Assembly (NCBI RefSeq): GCF_006757745.1
Contig: NZ_AP019740.1
Span: forward strand, 1,860,001-1,924,000
Source of the DNA: Acinetobacter radioresistens DSM 6976 = NBRC 102413 = CIP 103788
Lineage (GTDB): Bacteria > Pseudomonadota > Gammaproteobacteria > Pseudomonadales > Moraxellaceae
Length of the DNA stretch: 64,000 nt
Reading direction: 5' to 3'
Position numbers and translations under genes: made by a program
Notes under the pieces: model-generated
Seen by the model: the letters and a program-made list of their open reading frames with translations, nothing else
Databases searched by the model: none
What the model was told of the DNA's origin: nothing
Shown here: positions 29,401 through 37,846 of the stretch, piece after piece
Numbering within the stretch: position 1 is the first letter of the stretch
Layout of the letters: every line of letters starts with the position of its first letter

Positions 29401-30332
29401 TTTTCCAGAGTTTCCTGAAGTTCGCGAATCTCCTGTTCTGTACTTGAAAAGATCAGGATATCTGCATGTTCCGGATGACCTTTTTCTTCTGCATCCTTGA
29501 AGCACTCTTCTACAGCCTGAACTACTGCACGTGGTAAATTTTCTTCGAAGTCATCAAACTCATCATCATCACTTCCTGCAATGTTCAGGTCGGAAATCGG
29601 ACGATAACGTACCTCAACCGGAAAACTCCGGCCTTCCACTTCATAGACTGGTGCACCATTAAAGTAATGACTAAACCGATTTACATCTAGTGTTGCCGAG
29701 GTAATAATGACTTTTAAATCAGGACGTTTTTTAATGAGCTGCTTCAGGTAGCCCATAATAAAGTCAATATTTAGTGAACGTTCATGCGCCTCATCAATAA
29801 TAATCGTGTCATATTTAGTCAGATAACGATCATGGGTCAGCTCAGCCAGCAGAATTCCGTCTGTCATCAACCGGACTATAGAATCCTGTGAGCCCTGTTC
29901 ATTAAAACGGACTTTAAAGCCAATGGATTCCCCAAGCTTTTCACCCACTTCTTCAGCAATACGCTGTGACACGCTACGCGCTGCCAGACGTCTCGGCTGG
30001 GTATGACCAATCATTCCCGTCAGGCCGCGGCCTGCCAGCATTGCTATCTGGGGTAATTGTGTTGTTTTACCAGAGCCGGTTTCACCTGCCACAATAATGA
30101 CCTGATGCGTTTGTATTGCTTCAATCAGTTTGTCCGCATATTGCGTGACTGGCAAATCCTGATTCAGTTTAATATTCGGGAGGCGTTCTACACGTGCCCG
30201 CACCTTGGCGTTAGATTTTTCAAAAAGTTCCTGATACTGCTTGGGATTTGCATCTTTACCTTTACCTAGCCGATTTAAACGATAAGAGTCCCGCGCCATG
30301 ACCAGTTGATCTACATTTAAATGACTCAGCAC
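26475..30332 (-). CDS. hrpA: ATP-dependent RNA helicase HrpA
   Basis: DEAH-box helicase acting on mRNA and stalled ribosomes. The 1285-aa length fits E. coli HrpA (1300). Walker A is GETGSGKTTQ, followed by TQPRR, the DEAH box and SAT; motif VI is QRKGRCGRIAPG. Helicase-associated and OB-like regions and a long HrpA-specific C-terminus follow. No ATG lies near the expected N-terminus. I propose GTG at 30332, with AGGA about ten bases upstream; TTG 30341 and ATG 30299 are alternatives. Confidence 0.93.
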   Translation of the reverse strand: MLSHLNVDQLVMARDSYRLNRLGKGKDANPKQYQELFEKSNAKVRARVERLPNIKLNQDLPVTQYADKLIEAIQTHQVIIVAGETGSGKTTQLPQIAMLAGRGLTGMIGHTQPRRLAARSVSQRIAEEVGEKLGESIGFKVRFNEQGSQDSIVRLMTDGILLAELTHDRYLTKYDTIIIDEAHERSLNIDFIMGYLKQLIKKRPDLKVIITSATLDVNRFSHYFNGAPVYEVEGRSFPVEVRYRPISDLNIAGSDDDEFDDFEENLPRAVVQAVEECFKDAEEKGHPEHADILIFSSTEQEIRELQETLEKHGPRHTEILPLFARLGLGEQQKIFNPGGKGRRIIIATNVAETALTVPNIRYVIDSGFARISRYSYRSRVQRLPIEAISQAAANQRKGRCGRIAPGVCIRLYSEEDFLSRPEFTEPEIKRTNLASVILQMQSLGLGNLENFDFIEPPDHRLVNDGRKLLIELGALNEKKAELTKIGQMMARMPIDPRLARMILGGAHFGALNEALIIVSALAVQDPRERPADKQTQADQKHALFKEADSDFLFYLKLWSTLKGNKDNQLSENKRRAFARQHFLSWLRLREWKQTHKQLVELAEGLKLSFNDKPASYENLHRALLTGLLSFIANKTDEKNVYMAVRQQKARIFPASVLHKAGASWVMAFEMVETSQVYLRTLAKIEPEWILLAARDLLKHHYFEPHWSKKTGIVNAYDQISLFGLIIEPKRLTNFEKVDQAAAHEIFLRDALTTGNLGIIPPFLKHNLLKLEEVERVEDKLRRRDLVVDEETVYQFYASKIPSEIASRRSFEDWLATVEAKEPRFLYVDEESLWLNDRPTTQQFPDYLQNGQLRLAASYRFDPSHDEDGATVKIPLQALAQVNEEIWSWGIPGWRQELVEALLKSLPKDKRRNLVPIPDTARKLLREVQDKDLQRHVLNYLTFALRGEQITEKDFSVERIDQYLIPFIKVTDEKGRVIEKGRDLAELKARCRQETQRPVKQLKGEYKTFPESFIFEATQKVTGVVIKQYQALVPVKSFSEIEAKDESGVVIQSFNDQAEAIKQHREGVIRLIHMQLGDLIRQLKKQLGKPLALAYSPLGDRAKLEQMLVYATLQMALTELPVNAEEFQNVLAEVKGNFLSYGQQALAALSDIFIQWQDIRRKLLVLDPEIFGRSIDDIEDQLDLMQLGDFVYTQPPEVWAEFPRYLKALVLRLERLPNNLQRDEAAIAQVDPWMDKLFSVRNNPKSIDFYFMLEELRISLFSQPMKTKIPVSATRLQKLWDRLGIS

Positions 30333-30672
30333 CGAGCGCAATTCCTGATATAAAAATACGAACTGTCTATTTTACGCCGTAATGACATCCAGTGAAAGAA
30401 TTCTCACTTTAATATATTTAGTGTTTTTTTCATTTTAACCCTTGAATTTTAAAGGGTCCGACGGCATGTTATATGCGTAGCAAAAATGCTTGTCCCGACT
30501 GGCTCTAGATTTCGCCTTAAAAAATGAACCGGACAAGACTTAGGTAAAATAGAAATGGCTTAATTTGTTTTACCGATTTAAGCAATGTAAAAATACTATT
30601 TTACCAATGATAAAAAATTATCTATTCTAGATCATGAAATTTAAATGCTAACACTCAATCATGGAGACAATG
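30333..30672 (+). promoter_or_regulatory. hrpA / ahpC divergent intergenic region
   Basis: This 340-base region holds no gene. TTTTACC occurs at 30568-30574 and 30599-30605, and its complement GGTAAAA at 30543-30549. The block TTGTTTTACC (30565-30574) recurs before ahpF at 32744-32753, suggesting common peroxide control. A weak promoter, TTACCA with TATTCT 16 bp on, may drive ahpC. A 7-bp inverted repeat, CTTGTCC / GGACAAG, lies at 30489-30537. Confidence 0.45.
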
Positions 30673-31236
30673 ATGAGCTTAATTAATACTGAAGTTAAAC
30701 CATTTAAAGCAACTGCTTATCAGAACGGCCAGTTCATCGAAATTACTGAAGCTGACCTGAAAGGTAAATGGTCTGTATTCTTCTTCTATCCAGCAGACTT
30801 TACTTTTGTTTGCCCAACTGAGCTTGGTGACCTTGCAGACAACTATGCTGAATTCAAACAGCTAGGTGTTGAAATCTACTCAGTTTCTACTGACACTCAT
30901 TTCACTCACAAAGCTTGGCATGACTCTTCAGAAGAAATCAAGAAAATCGAATACCCAATGGTAGGCGATCCAACTTGGACTCTGGCTAAAAACTTTGAAG
31001 TATTAATCGAAGCTGATGGTCTTGCTGACCGTGGTACTTTCGTTATCGATCCAGAAGGTAAAATCCAGATCGTTGAAATCAATGCTGGCGGTATCGGGCG
31101 TGATGCATCTGAACTGCTTCGCAAAGTAAAAGCAGCTCAATACGTTCACGCTCACCCAGGTGAAGTATGCCCAGCTAAATGGAAAGAAGGCGATGCAACA
31201 CTTGCTCCTTCAATCGACCTAGTAGGTAAAATCTAA
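30673..31236 (+). CDS. ahpC: alkyl hydroperoxide reductase subunit C (peroxiredoxin)
   Basis: Reduces hydrogen peroxide and organic peroxides, recharged by AhpF. I start it at the third ATG (30673), giving [11 protein letters not shown] and 187 aa as in E. coli; GGAG lies six bases upstream. The peroxidatic Cys is in [13 protein letters not shown] and the resolving Cys in GEVCPAKW. Codon use is that of a highly expressed gene here. ahpF is not adjacent but 1.6 kb downstream, beyond three small genes. Confidence 0.96.
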   Translation: MSLINTEVKPFKATAYQNGQFIEITEADLKGKWSVFFFYPADFTFVCPTELGDLADNYAEFKQLGVEIYSVSTDTHFTHKAWHDSSEEIKKIEYPMVGDPTWTLAKNFEVLIEADGLADRGTFVIDPEGKIQIVEINAGGIGRDASELLRKVKAAQYVHAHPGEVCPAKWKEGDATLAPSIDLVGKI

Positions 31237-31258
31237 TCTTGATTAGATTAAGCTAATA

Positions 31259-31291
31259 AAAAACCGTCTCATTTGAGGCGGTTTTTTTTAT
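31259..31291 (+). terminator. terminator after ahpC
   Basis: Stem AAACCGTCTC / GAGGCGGTTT, with an ATTT loop and a run of eight or so T. Strong rho-independent terminator. Confidence 0.85.
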
Positions 31292-31420
31292 TTGAATTTT
31301 ACTCTATAGCCGAGCCAGCACAGCAATAACATATTTTATACTCACAGAAAGATTTATTTCGACTATGGTCAGCTTATAAGCATTATAAATGAAAATATAA
31401 CTAAAGCGTGGAGGAAACCT

Positions 31421-31627
31421 ATGCCACAAGTTTTAGCTGTTATTTACTGGAAATATGACTCTACTTCACGTTATTTAAAAATTTTTTATAATAATGGTAC
31501 AGGCGAGCTCTATCACCCCGTACCGGCATTTGTATATGACAATATGATGCGCGTTACTGACAAAACTGCTTTTGTTCACAAATATCTGGAGTTTAATTTG
31601 CACTTTGACCGGCTATCAATAGCGTGA
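31421..31627 (+). CDS. KTSC-domain small protein
   Basis: A 68-aa protein made of a KTSC domain, named from the C-terminus of some lysyl-tRNA synthetases. It shows the pattern (Y/W)KYD..SRYLKIFYNNG..Y.PVP..VYDNMM, then a basic-hydrophobic end. GGAGG lies before the ATG. Free-standing KTSC proteins are widespread with no proven function; nucleic acid binding is suspected. No operon partner is evident. Confidence 0.75.
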   Translation: MPQVLAVIYWKYDSTSRYLKIFYNNGTGELYHPVPAFVYDNMMRVTDKTAFVHKYLEFNLHFDRLSIA

Positions 31628-31661
31628 GTTTCAGTACATTAAAGTTTTGAAAATAAAAGAT

Positions 31662-32246
31662 TCAGGTTCGTGTTGCCATGAGTATACCGGCTCCTAGATC
31701 CAGTGTCGTTAACATCATGTCCTGCTCCTGCTGAAGTAAAGATATAAAATCTTTAACCTGATCTGCATGTGAAATTACGTTATCTACAATCAGGACCCCT
31801 TTTGGGGTCAAAACTTTCTTTAAATAAGGCCAGTAGATAATATAGGCATCCCGCTCTGCATCAAGTAGAATAAAATCGTACTGTTCTTGAGTGTGGCGAA
31901 GAAACTCAAGCGCATCTCCGACCCAAAACTGGACTACATCATTTAATCCCATTTTTTGTGCATGCCACTGTGCCTGCTGACTCCGTTCCTTCTCTATTTC
32001 CAGAGTAACTAATTTTGCCCCTGTTGCTCTGGCCGCCTCTGCCAGCCAGAGTGTAGAGTATCCGGTAGAAGTACCAATTTCCAGCAATCTCTCGGGTTGC
32101 TGAATACGCACTAGCATAGACAAATAGTAAGCCGATTCTGGCTCAATATTTCGATAGCGCAGCAATCGGTCATCCTGGTCTGCATCATGAGCTTGGAAAG
32201 ATTGATAGAGCTCAGCCATATAGACATTAAATTCGGAAGTCGCCAT
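31662..32246 (-). CDS. class I SAM-dependent O-methyltransferase (family 3)
   Basis: A 194-aa methyltransferase of the catechol/caffeoyl-CoA O-methyltransferase-like family. Motif I is LLEIGTSTGYSTLWLA, the acidic residue after strand 2 is in VTLEIEKER, and the metal-site DFILLDAERD and VLIVDNV blocks follow. An AGGA precedes the ATG. The substrate is unknown; these enzymes usually need a divalent metal. It may pair with the small DUF1653 gene upstream on the same strand (45 bp). Confidence 0.88.
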   Translation of the reverse strand: MATSEFNVYMAELYQSFQAHDADQDDRLLRYRNIEPESAYYLSMLVRIQQPERLLEIGTSTGYSTLWLAEAARATGAKLVTLEIEKERSQQAQWHAQKMGLNDVVQFWVGDALEFLRHTQEQYDFILLDAERDAYIIYWPYLKKVLTPKGVLIVDNVISHADQVKDFISLLQQEQDMMLTTLDLGAGILMATRT

Positions 32247-32291
32247 GGCAGTTTTTCCTGTTTTTATTATAAATTTTTTATGGTTTAAAAT

Positions 32292-32507
32292 TTATACGAT
32301 CTGGATAAGCTTAAATCGGGGAATAGTTTCACCTTCTACCTCCACCGTTTCCTTAAACATACTTAAAGGTCGAACCCACATTGAATAATTACCATATAGA
32401 CATTGATAAATAACCAGTTCCTCTTGTGTTTCACTGTGTTTCGCTACAGAAAAAACCTGGTATAGCTGTCCCTTATAATGCTGATAAATACCACGGGTAA
32501 TTTGCAT
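32292..32507 (-). CDS. DUF1653-family small protein
   Basis: A 71-aa protein starting at ATG 32507, where GGAG lies six bases upstream; a longer frame reaches 32540. It shows the family pattern [13 protein letters not shown]...H.ETQEELV.YQ.LYG....WVRP..MF.E.V.V.G...PRF. The fold is a small beta barrel. Its role is unknown. Confidence 0.82.
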   Translation of the reverse strand: MQITRGIYQHYKGQLYQVFSVAKHSETQEELVIYQCLYGNYSMWVRPLSMFKETVEVEGETIPRFKLIQIV

Positions 32508-32743
32508 GATGCACTCCATCGAGAGAAGTTTAACAATCATGACTATGCCATAAAAAATTTTATTTGCTGCATGAAGAAAGTAAAATATTTTATTTACTGT
32601 CTCGTCGTCTGCAACTGAGAACCGAGCGAATTACACACCGCCTAAACAGCTAAGTCATGAAAAACAAGATCAGAACAGGCCCGAAAAACCGGCTCTGTTC
32701 TTTAATCACAATTCTTAAAACCGATTGTATTTATAAAAACATA

Positions 32744-32753
32744 TTGTTTTACC
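32744..32753 (+). promoter_or_regulatory. TTGTTTTACC block before ahpF, shared with ahpC
   Basis: The identical ten bases occur at 30565-30574 before ahpC, in both cases followed by a short A/T-rich stretch with further partial matches. It lies 65 bp before ahpF. Candidate part of a common peroxide-responsive control site. Confidence 0.35.
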
Positions 32754-32817
32754 TATTAATGGCTTTGCAGTATCATCAATTCATTCCTTAATATTGACTC
32801 CTTTGGAGAAGTTAGCA

Positions 32818-34383
32818 ATGTTAGACCAAAATACTTCAGCACAACTTAAAACATTACTCGAACGTCTGGAAAGCCCGATTGAACTGGTTGCCTCTTTAGA
32901 TGGCTCTGACAAGTCAGATAAAATCAAAGAGCTGGTCAATGAAATTGCCGCCCTGTCTGATCAGGTGACTGCACGCCTTGATGGCCAGCACAGCCGCCGC
33001 CCAAGCTTTGGTGTGGCCAAAGCGGGCGAGCAGCCCCGGGTATTCTTTGCCGGCCTGCCGATGGGGCATGAGTTCACCTCGCTGATTCTGGCCCTGTTGC
33101 AGGTTTCCGGATACGCTCCCAAAGTCTCTGACGAGGTACTGGCACAGATTAAAGCGCTCAACCTGACTGCTGACTTCGAAGTATTCGTGTCACTGAGCTG
33201 TCATAACTGTCCGGATGTGGTGCAGGCCCTCAACCTGATTGCCATCTATAACCCGGGCACCACTGCCACTATGATTGACGGGGCCTTCTTCCAGGAAGAA
33301 GTCGAACAGCGCAAGATCATGGCGGTTCCAATGCTGTTCCAGAACAGCCAGCACATCGGTCAGGGACGTATGACCCTGGAAGAGATTATTGCCAAGCTGG
33401 ACAGCGGTGCGGCGGCCAAAGATGCAGAGAAACTTAATGCCAAGGCAGCCTTTGATGTCCTGGTGATTGGTGGTGGTCCGGCCGGGAATACTGCTGCCAT
33501 CTATGCAGCGCGTAAAGGTATCCGTACCGGGATCGTGGCTGAACGCTTCGGTGGACAGGTGATGGACACCATGGATATTGAAAACTTTACCTCGGTCACC
33601 AAAACCCAGGGGCCAAAGTTTGCTGCGGCCATGGAAGAGCATGTGCGTGAGTATGAAGTCGACATCATGAACCTGCAGAAAGTTGCCAGCATTAAAGGTG
33701 CAGAAGAAACGGCCAGTGGTCTGGTTGAAGTGACTCTGGACAATGGTGCCCGACTGGAATCTAAAACAGTGATTCTCTCTACCGGTGCACGCTGGAGACA
33801 GATGAATGTACCGGGCGAGCAGGAATATGCGACCCGTGGTGTTGCCTACTGCCCGCACTGTGACGGTCCGCTGTTCAAGGGCAAACGGGTGGCGGTGATT
33901 GGTGGCGGTAACTCCGGGGTTGAGGCAGCGATTGATCTGGCCGGTATTGTTGAGCATGTCACCCTGCTTGAGTTTGCTGATACTTTACGTGCAGATCAGG
34001 TATTGCAGGACAAGCTTGCGAGCTTGCCGAACACGACAGTAATCAAGTCTGCGTTGACCACAGAGGTGGTGGGAGACGGCTCACAGGTGACTGCGCTGCG
34101 TTATCAGGACCGGGTATCTGGAGAGGACAGGGAGATTGAACTGGCGGGTATCTTTGTACAGATTGGTCTGCTGCCGAACACTGACTTTCTGAAAGGGTCA
34201 GAAGTCGAGCTGAGTAACCGCGGTGAGATTGTGGTGAATGAGCGTAACGAGACCAATGTAAAAGGTGTATTTGCGGCGGGTGACTGTACAACGGTACCGT
34301 ACAAGCAGATCATCATTGCTACAGGTGAAGGTGCAAAAGCGTCGCTTTCTGCTTTTGATTACATTATCCGCTCCGGTCAGTAA
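32818..34383 (+). CDS. ahpF: alkyl hydroperoxide reductase subunit F, copy 1
   Basis: NADH-dependent flavoprotein that reduces AhpC. The ATG at 32818 (GGAG upstream) gives 521 aa, equal to E. coli AhpF. It has the N-terminal double thioredoxin fold with [12 protein letters not shown], the FAD fold [10 protein letters not shown], the active CPHCD disulfide, the NADH fold [10 protein letters not shown] and C-terminal [13 protein letters not shown]. From about 32940 on, the gene is clearly GC-richer than its surroundings, while the first 120 bases look local. Its last 236 bases are identical to the copy at 63765-64000, suggesting gene conversion or recent duplication. Confidence 0.96.
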   Translation: MLDQNTSAQLKTLLERLESPIELVASLDGSDKSDKIKELVNEIAALSDQVTARLDGQHSRRPSFGVAKAGEQPRVFFAGLPMGHEFTSLILALLQVSGYAPKVSDEVLAQIKALNLTADFEVFVSLSCHNCPDVVQALNLIAIYNPGTTATMIDGAFFQEEVEQRKIMAVPMLFQNSQHIGQGRMTLEEIIAKLDSGAAAKDAEKLNAKAAFDVLVIGGGPAGNTAAIYAARKGIRTGIVAERFGGQVMDTMDIENFTSVTKTQGPKFAAAMEEHVREYEVDIMNLQKVASIKGAEETASGLVEVTLDNGARLESKTVILSTGARWRQMNVPGEQEYATRGVAYCPHCDGPLFKGKRVAVIGGGNSGVEAAIDLAGIVEHVTLLEFADTLRADQVLQDKLASLPNTTVIKSALTTEVVGDGSQVTALRYQDRVSGEDREIELAGIFVQIGLLPNTDFLKGSEVELSNRGEIVVNERNETNVKGVFAAGDCTTVPYKQIIIATGEGAKASLSAFDYIIRSGQ

Positions 34384-34395
34384 TTTTTTAATGCG

Positions 34396-34430
34396 AAAAA
34401 GCATATTCCTTACAAGAATATGCTTTTTTT
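34396..34430 (+). terminator. terminator after ahpF
   Basis: Stem AAAAAGCATATTC / GAATATGCTTTTT, with loop CTTACAA and a T-run. Strong terminator. Confidence 0.85.
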
Positions 34431-34438
34431 ATATATAT

Positions 34439-34505
34439 CTTACAAGTCCTCAACAATATGTAGTCTTTATTACAACTTTTCTTTATGCTTATATTTTCCT
34501 GAATG
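34439..34505 (+). repeat. duplicated promoter region, first copy
   Basis: This AT-rich segment starts CTTACAA and contains TCAACAA, AGTC and TTCTTTATG. The same order of blocks occurs at 34980-35045. Each copy starts 97-98 bp before the start codon of a small lipoprotein gene, so it is probably a duplicated promoter. Confidence 0.6.
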
Positions 34506-34535
34506 TTTTTTAATCAACAAAAGGAAGGAAAATAA

Positions 34536-34895
34536 ATGAAAAAGTTAATTGCTGCGTTAGGTTTAGCTTCTACAGTTCTCATTGTTGGCTGTAATAACAA
34601 TAAAACTCCAGAAGCTGATGATCATGCTGCGACTGCTGGTACAACCACCGATTCGACTGCTACTGGCACAACTACAACAGACTCTACTATGGATATGAAT
34701 AATACCGCAGGCGAGCGATTAGACAATACTACTGGCACAGTGGCTGATCCGGCTACAACAGGCACCGCTACAGATACAACTGGTGCAACTACAGGTACCA
34801 CAACTGGTGGTACAACAGATACCATGACTAATACGGGAACTACTGGCACCACAGGTACAACTGGTGGTACCAGCGGAACTGGCAGTTCACAGTAA
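34536..34895 (+). CDS. small Thr/Gly-rich disordered lipoprotein
   Basis: A 119-aa protein with a lipoprotein signal (MKKLIAALGLASTVLIVGC, acylated Cys at residue 19) followed by a low-complexity chain of Thr, Gly, Asp and Ala repeats (TTGTTGTTGG at the end). No fold is expected. An AAGGAAGGAAA site precedes the ATG. The signal region and upstream DNA resemble those of the next gene, so the two are a tandem duplication with diverged tails. Function is unknown; hydrophilic disordered proteins of this sort can be desiccation or stress protectants. Confidence 0.8.
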   Translation: MKKLIAALGLASTVLIVGCNNNKTPEADDHAATAGTTTDSTATGTTTTDSTMDMNNTAGERLDNTTGTVADPATTGTATDTTGATTGTTTGGTTDTMTNTGTTGTTGTTGGTSGTGSSQ

Positions 34896-34910
34896 TATTG
34901 TACTGAATAT

Positions 34911-34940
34911 AAAAAAGCCCTTACATTGAGGGCTTTTTTA
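34911..34940 (+). terminator. terminator after the Thr/Gly-rich lipoprotein
   Basis: Stem AAAAAGCCC / GGGCTTTTT with a nine-base loop and a T-run. Confidence 0.85.
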
Positions 34941-34979
34941 TATCTAAGTTTTATCTAAAAAATCTAATAGATAACAACT

Positions 34980-35045
34980 CTTACAACTTTTCAACAAAGC
35001 TGAGTCGTAATACCACCCTTCTTTATGTTTAGATTTGAATAGTGA
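34980..35045 (+). repeat. duplicated promoter region, second copy
   Basis: Counterpart of 34439-34505: CTTACAA, TCAACAA, AGTC and TTCTTTATG in the same order, ending 98 bp from its own block start to the ATG at 35078. It implies common control of the two lipoprotein genes despite the terminator between them. Confidence 0.6.
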
Positions 35046-35077
35046 AGAAAAGTTGAAAAAATTAGAAGGATGTATAC

Positions 35078-35461
35078 ATGAAAAACTTAAATAAACTGGT
35101 AGTTGCTTTAGGCATGACTTCGGCTTTGTTCTTGGTTGGGTGTGATAAAGAAAAGTCTTCGGATATGGCGAAAGATAATGCCATGGCTAAACCCATGGAC
35201 CAGATGGAAGCCCCTTCAGATGGCGTAGGTGAAAGTTTAAAGGATGCAACTAAAGCTGGTTTCGATGAGACCAGTCAGGCTACCAAAGGTGCAACCATAG
35301 CGATGGAAAAAGGCGCTAATGCAACTGCAGTAGCTACTAAAGAAGTGAGTGAGGGTGCGGGACAGGCTGCAAATGAAGCCACTGGCGAATCACGGGTAAT
35401 TGACCCTGCACAAGAGCGTGAAACACGCGATAGCTCTCAGCATAATAGTCAGACCCAGTAA
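35078..35461 (+). CDS. small LEA/hydrophilin-like lipoprotein
   Basis: A 127-aa protein with lipoprotein signal ending LFLVGC (Cys22). The mature part is highly hydrophilic and rich in Ala, Lys, Glu, Thr and Gln, with repeating patterns such as KDATKAGFDETSQATKGA and TAVATKEVSEGAGQAA that resemble the amphipathic repeats of LEA proteins. An AGAAGGA site lies upstream. It is the tandem relative of the gene at 34536. A role in desiccation or envelope stress is plausible given known Acinetobacter hydrophilins, but is inferred from composition only. Confidence 0.8.
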   Translation: MKNLNKLVVALGMTSALFLVGCDKEKSSDMAKDNAMAKPMDQMEAPSDGVGESLKDATKAGFDETSQATKGATIAMEKGANATAVATKEVSEGAGQAANEATGESRVIDPAQERETRDSSQHNSQTQ

Positions 35462-35474
35462 ATTTTTTGTGGTT

Positions 35475-35504
35475 AAAAAGCTCCCCTTCCGGGAGCCTTT
35501 TAAT
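35475..35504. terminator. bidirectional terminator
   Basis: Stem AAAAGCTCCC / GGGAGCCTTTT with a CTTCC loop, between the lipoprotein gene and the converging HD-protein gene, whose stop overlaps it. Confidence 0.8.
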
Positions 35505-36129
35505 TAGCCTTTAAAACTTTTTCAAGATTAATTTTTGCCTGATTTTCCAGTTTATCCTGAAAATATTCAGTTTTAAATAACGGATGGGCTTGATAAAAAT
35601 GAGATAAAACTTTTTTGCGCTTTTCATGATATATACCCTCTGACACCCAGGCATATTCTTGTTGAATCTGCTGCTCATACTCAGCAAAACGGGACGGTTT
35701 ACTACCTAAAATCGCCAAGTCTATATCAAGCAAGGTTTTAAGGTCCAGATCGTCATCTTCAGACAGTTCATGAGTTTGTGTTGCCAGTATCCACGAGTAA
35801 ATTTTAGAGATTTGATCAATAGTCATGTAAGGTGCCAGACTCTGTTTCATTAACTCGGCACTTTTTAATTCATTTTGATCAGATTTTGGCTCATAAACCA
35901 CGTCATGAAACCAGATCGCCAGCTCAACAGCCAAGGGGTCATTCACGCACATTTTTAGAGGCTGGTATAAGTCCAGACATTCTTCTATATGTTGAAGTGT
36001 ATGATAATAACGCTGAGGTTCCTGATAGGCAGTAATTAATTTCTGAAGCAGGCTGTCTGATAAATACAATGCATTAGTCTGTTGAAGTTCTTGCCAGTAT
36101 TGCTTAAGTCTTTCTAGCTTAGGTTGCAT
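35500..36129 (-). CDS. HD-superfamily metal-dependent phosphohydrolase-like protein
   Basis: A 209-aa cytosolic protein of the COG4339-type HD group. The metal ligands appear as RYYHTLQHIEECLD (first His), WFHDVVY (the HD pair) and LLDIDLAILG (last Asp). Members are conserved in proteobacteria but no substrate is established. It is a single gene with 122 bp upstream to yaaA. Confidence 0.82.
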   Translation of the reverse strand: MQPKLERLKQYWQELQQTNALYLSDSLLQKLITAYQEPQRYYHTLQHIEECLDLYQPLKMCVNDPLAVELAIWFHDVVYEPKSDQNELKSAELMKQSLAPYMTIDQISKIYSWILATQTHELSEDDDLDLKTLLDIDLAILGSKPSRFAEYEQQIQQEYAWVSEGIYHEKRKKVLSHFYQAHPLFKTEYFQDKLENQAKINLEKVLKAN

Positions 36130-36251
36130 AAATTAGTATTCCTATTTCTTAGCTCAGCCGGACTTTTACCTTATTTTTTGATGAAAACTTATTCTATAAA
36201 TAACCAATAGCCATAATTCGAATACTGGTTATTCTATACGTGAGAATATAT

Positions 36252-37031
36252 TTAAACAGATTGCTCATCACGTTTAAAAATTAGTTCTTTAGCGCTTGAA
36301 TTTACTGTGTCCAGATAATAACCCTCACTATTAAAAGCTTTTAAATCTTCTGGCTGGGTTAACTGGTTTTCTATAATAAAGCGTGCCATCAGGCCACGTG
36401 CTTTTTTGGCATAAAAACTGATGATTTTGTATTTACCATTCTTCTGGTCAAGAAAGATCGGTTTAATGATAGCAGCTTGTATTTTGTTTTCTTGCACTGC
36501 CTTGTAGTATTCATCTGATGCAAGGTTGATTAAATAGTTATGCTGGTGTTCAGTCAGTTCCTGGTTAATCTGCTGGGTAATAAGGTCTCCCCAAAACTCA
36601 TACAGGTTATGTCCACGGCTGTTTTGCAGTTTGGTACCCATTTCCAGACGGTAAGGCATCATTAAATCTAGTGGCCTTAACAAGCCATATAGACCCGATA
36701 GCATTCGCAAATGTTGCTGGGCAAAATTCAGATTGTTGTGTTTCAGACTATAGGCATCCAGACCGGTATATACATCGCCTTTAAAAGCAAAAATAGCCTG
36801 TCGGGCATTACCAAAATTAAATTCTGGTGTCCAATCCTGAAAACGCGCAGTATTCAATTGGGCTATTTTCTCACTAACACTCATCAAACTGGCGATTTCT
36901 GAAGCAGACAGTTTACGACAAAAGTCTATAAGTTCTTGTGAGTGCTCAAGCAGTCTTGGTAAAGTATGTTCATCGGTAGGTAATGCAGATTCATAATCTA
37001 AGGTCTTGGCAGGGGAAATTAGAGCTAACAT
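36252..37031 (-). CDS. yaaA: peroxide stress protein YaaA
   Basis: Binds DNA and limits iron-driven damage under peroxide stress in E. coli. I start at ATG 37031, giving a 259-aa product whose start ([15 protein letters not shown]) matches E. coli [13 protein letters not shown]. Conserved blocks [41 protein letters not shown] and KKARGLM.RFIIEN are present. It lies near ahpC and ahpF, so this stretch is rich in peroxide functions. Confidence 0.94.
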   Translation of the reverse strand: MLALISPAKTLDYESALPTDEHTLPRLLEHSQELIDFCRKLSASEIASLMSVSEKIAQLNTARFQDWTPEFNFGNARQAIFAFKGDVYTGLDAYSLKHNNLNFAQQHLRMLSGLYGLLRPLDLMMPYRLEMGTKLQNSRGHNLYEFWGDLITQQINQELTEHQHNYLINLASDEYYKAVQENKIQAAIIKPIFLDQKNGKYKIISFYAKKARGLMARFIIENQLTQPEDLKAFNSEGYYLDTVNSSAKELIFKRDEQSV

Positions 37032-37155
37032 AAACAACCTGATCAAAAAATAATTAATCAAACTATAACAGTCGACTTATTTTAATGCCAATTTGTGTTT
37101 TTGCTGAAGTTAATCGCTAAAATACGCGATTCTCCTGCTATTTATCGTTTGTACT

Positions 37156-37788
37156 ATGTCCGAGCAAATCTTTATTCAAGGTCCGGTGGGGCAAATTGAA
37201 GTTTTTGTTGATTATCCCCAAGGCGAAGTAAAAGGATATGCCCTCGTTTGCCACCCTCACCCTCTTCAGGGAGGCACACCTCAACATAAGGTTCCTGCAC
37301 TTTTAGCCCAGATTTTATCTGAACGTGGCTGTGTGGTTTATCGTCCAAGTTTTCGTGGTTCAGGGCAAAGTACCGGAACACATGATGAAGGCTATGGCGA
37401 GACAGATGATACTTTAGCGGTACTACAACATATTCGTGCCCTACATTCCCATTTGCCATTTTATGCAGGTGGCTTCAGCTTTGGTGCTCACGTGATGGCA
37501 AAAGCTTATGATGCCTTGCCAGCAGTAGAGAGGCCTAAACAGTTGATTTTATGTGGTCTGCCTACCAATACTGTAGCCGGCTTGCGTCATTATAAAACGC
37601 CTGAAATTCAGGGAGATATCCTGTTTATTCATGGTGAAAAGGATGAAATCACCTTGTTATCGGATGCTATTAGCTGGGCTACGCCACAAAAGCATCTGAT
37701 TACTATTCTGCCGGGGGCAAATCACTTTTTTACGGGCTATTTAAAACAGTTACGTATCGCGATTTCCCGTTTTTTAATCGTTGAATAA
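37156..37788 (+). CDS. alpha/beta hydrolase
   Basis: A 210-aa hydrolase of the short CocE/dienelactone-like group. The nucleophile elbow is GGFSFGAH (Ser), the oxyanion region VCHPHPLQGGT, the Asp is in FIHGEKDEIT and the His in PGANHFF. No clear ribosome binding site precedes the ATG. The substrate is unknown. Confidence 0.86.
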   Translation: MSEQIFIQGPVGQIEVFVDYPQGEVKGYALVCHPHPLQGGTPQHKVPALLAQILSERGCVVYRPSFRGSGQSTGTHDEGYGETDDTLAVLQHIRALHSHLPFYAGGFSFGAHVMAKAYDALPAVERPKQLILCGLPTNTVAGLRHYKTPEIQGDILFIHGEKDEITLLSDAISWATPQKHLITILPGANHFFTGYLKQLRIAISRFLIVE

Positions 37789-37797
37789 AAAATAAAT

Positions 37798-37832
37798 AAA
37801 GGCCCGGTATATATTAATTTCGGGCCTTTTTA
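37798..37832. terminator. bidirectional terminator
   Basis: Stem AAGGCCCG / CGGGCCTTTTT with a 14-base AT loop, between the converging hydrolase and hypothetical genes. Confidence 0.8.
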
Positions 37833-37846
37833 GATGAGTCATAAGT

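Noticed and set aside
30438..30457. ACCCTT / AAGGGT inverted repeat before ahpC
   Set aside because: Six-base arms in AT-rich DNA are likely by chance and the position is far from the gene.
33190..33957. 255-codon minus-strand frame inside ahpF
   Set aside because: It is antisense to a fully supported gene; its length follows from the GC-rich codon use of ahpF.
32818..34383. ahpF copy 1 as part of a mobile element
   Set aside because: Despite the GC difference, no transposase, terminal repeats or target duplication are seen at its edges; gene conversion explains the pattern better.
34622..34852. Val/Pro-rich minus-strand frame opposite the Thr/Gly lipoprotein
   Set aside because: It is the mirror of Thr/Gly codon repeats, without a start signal.
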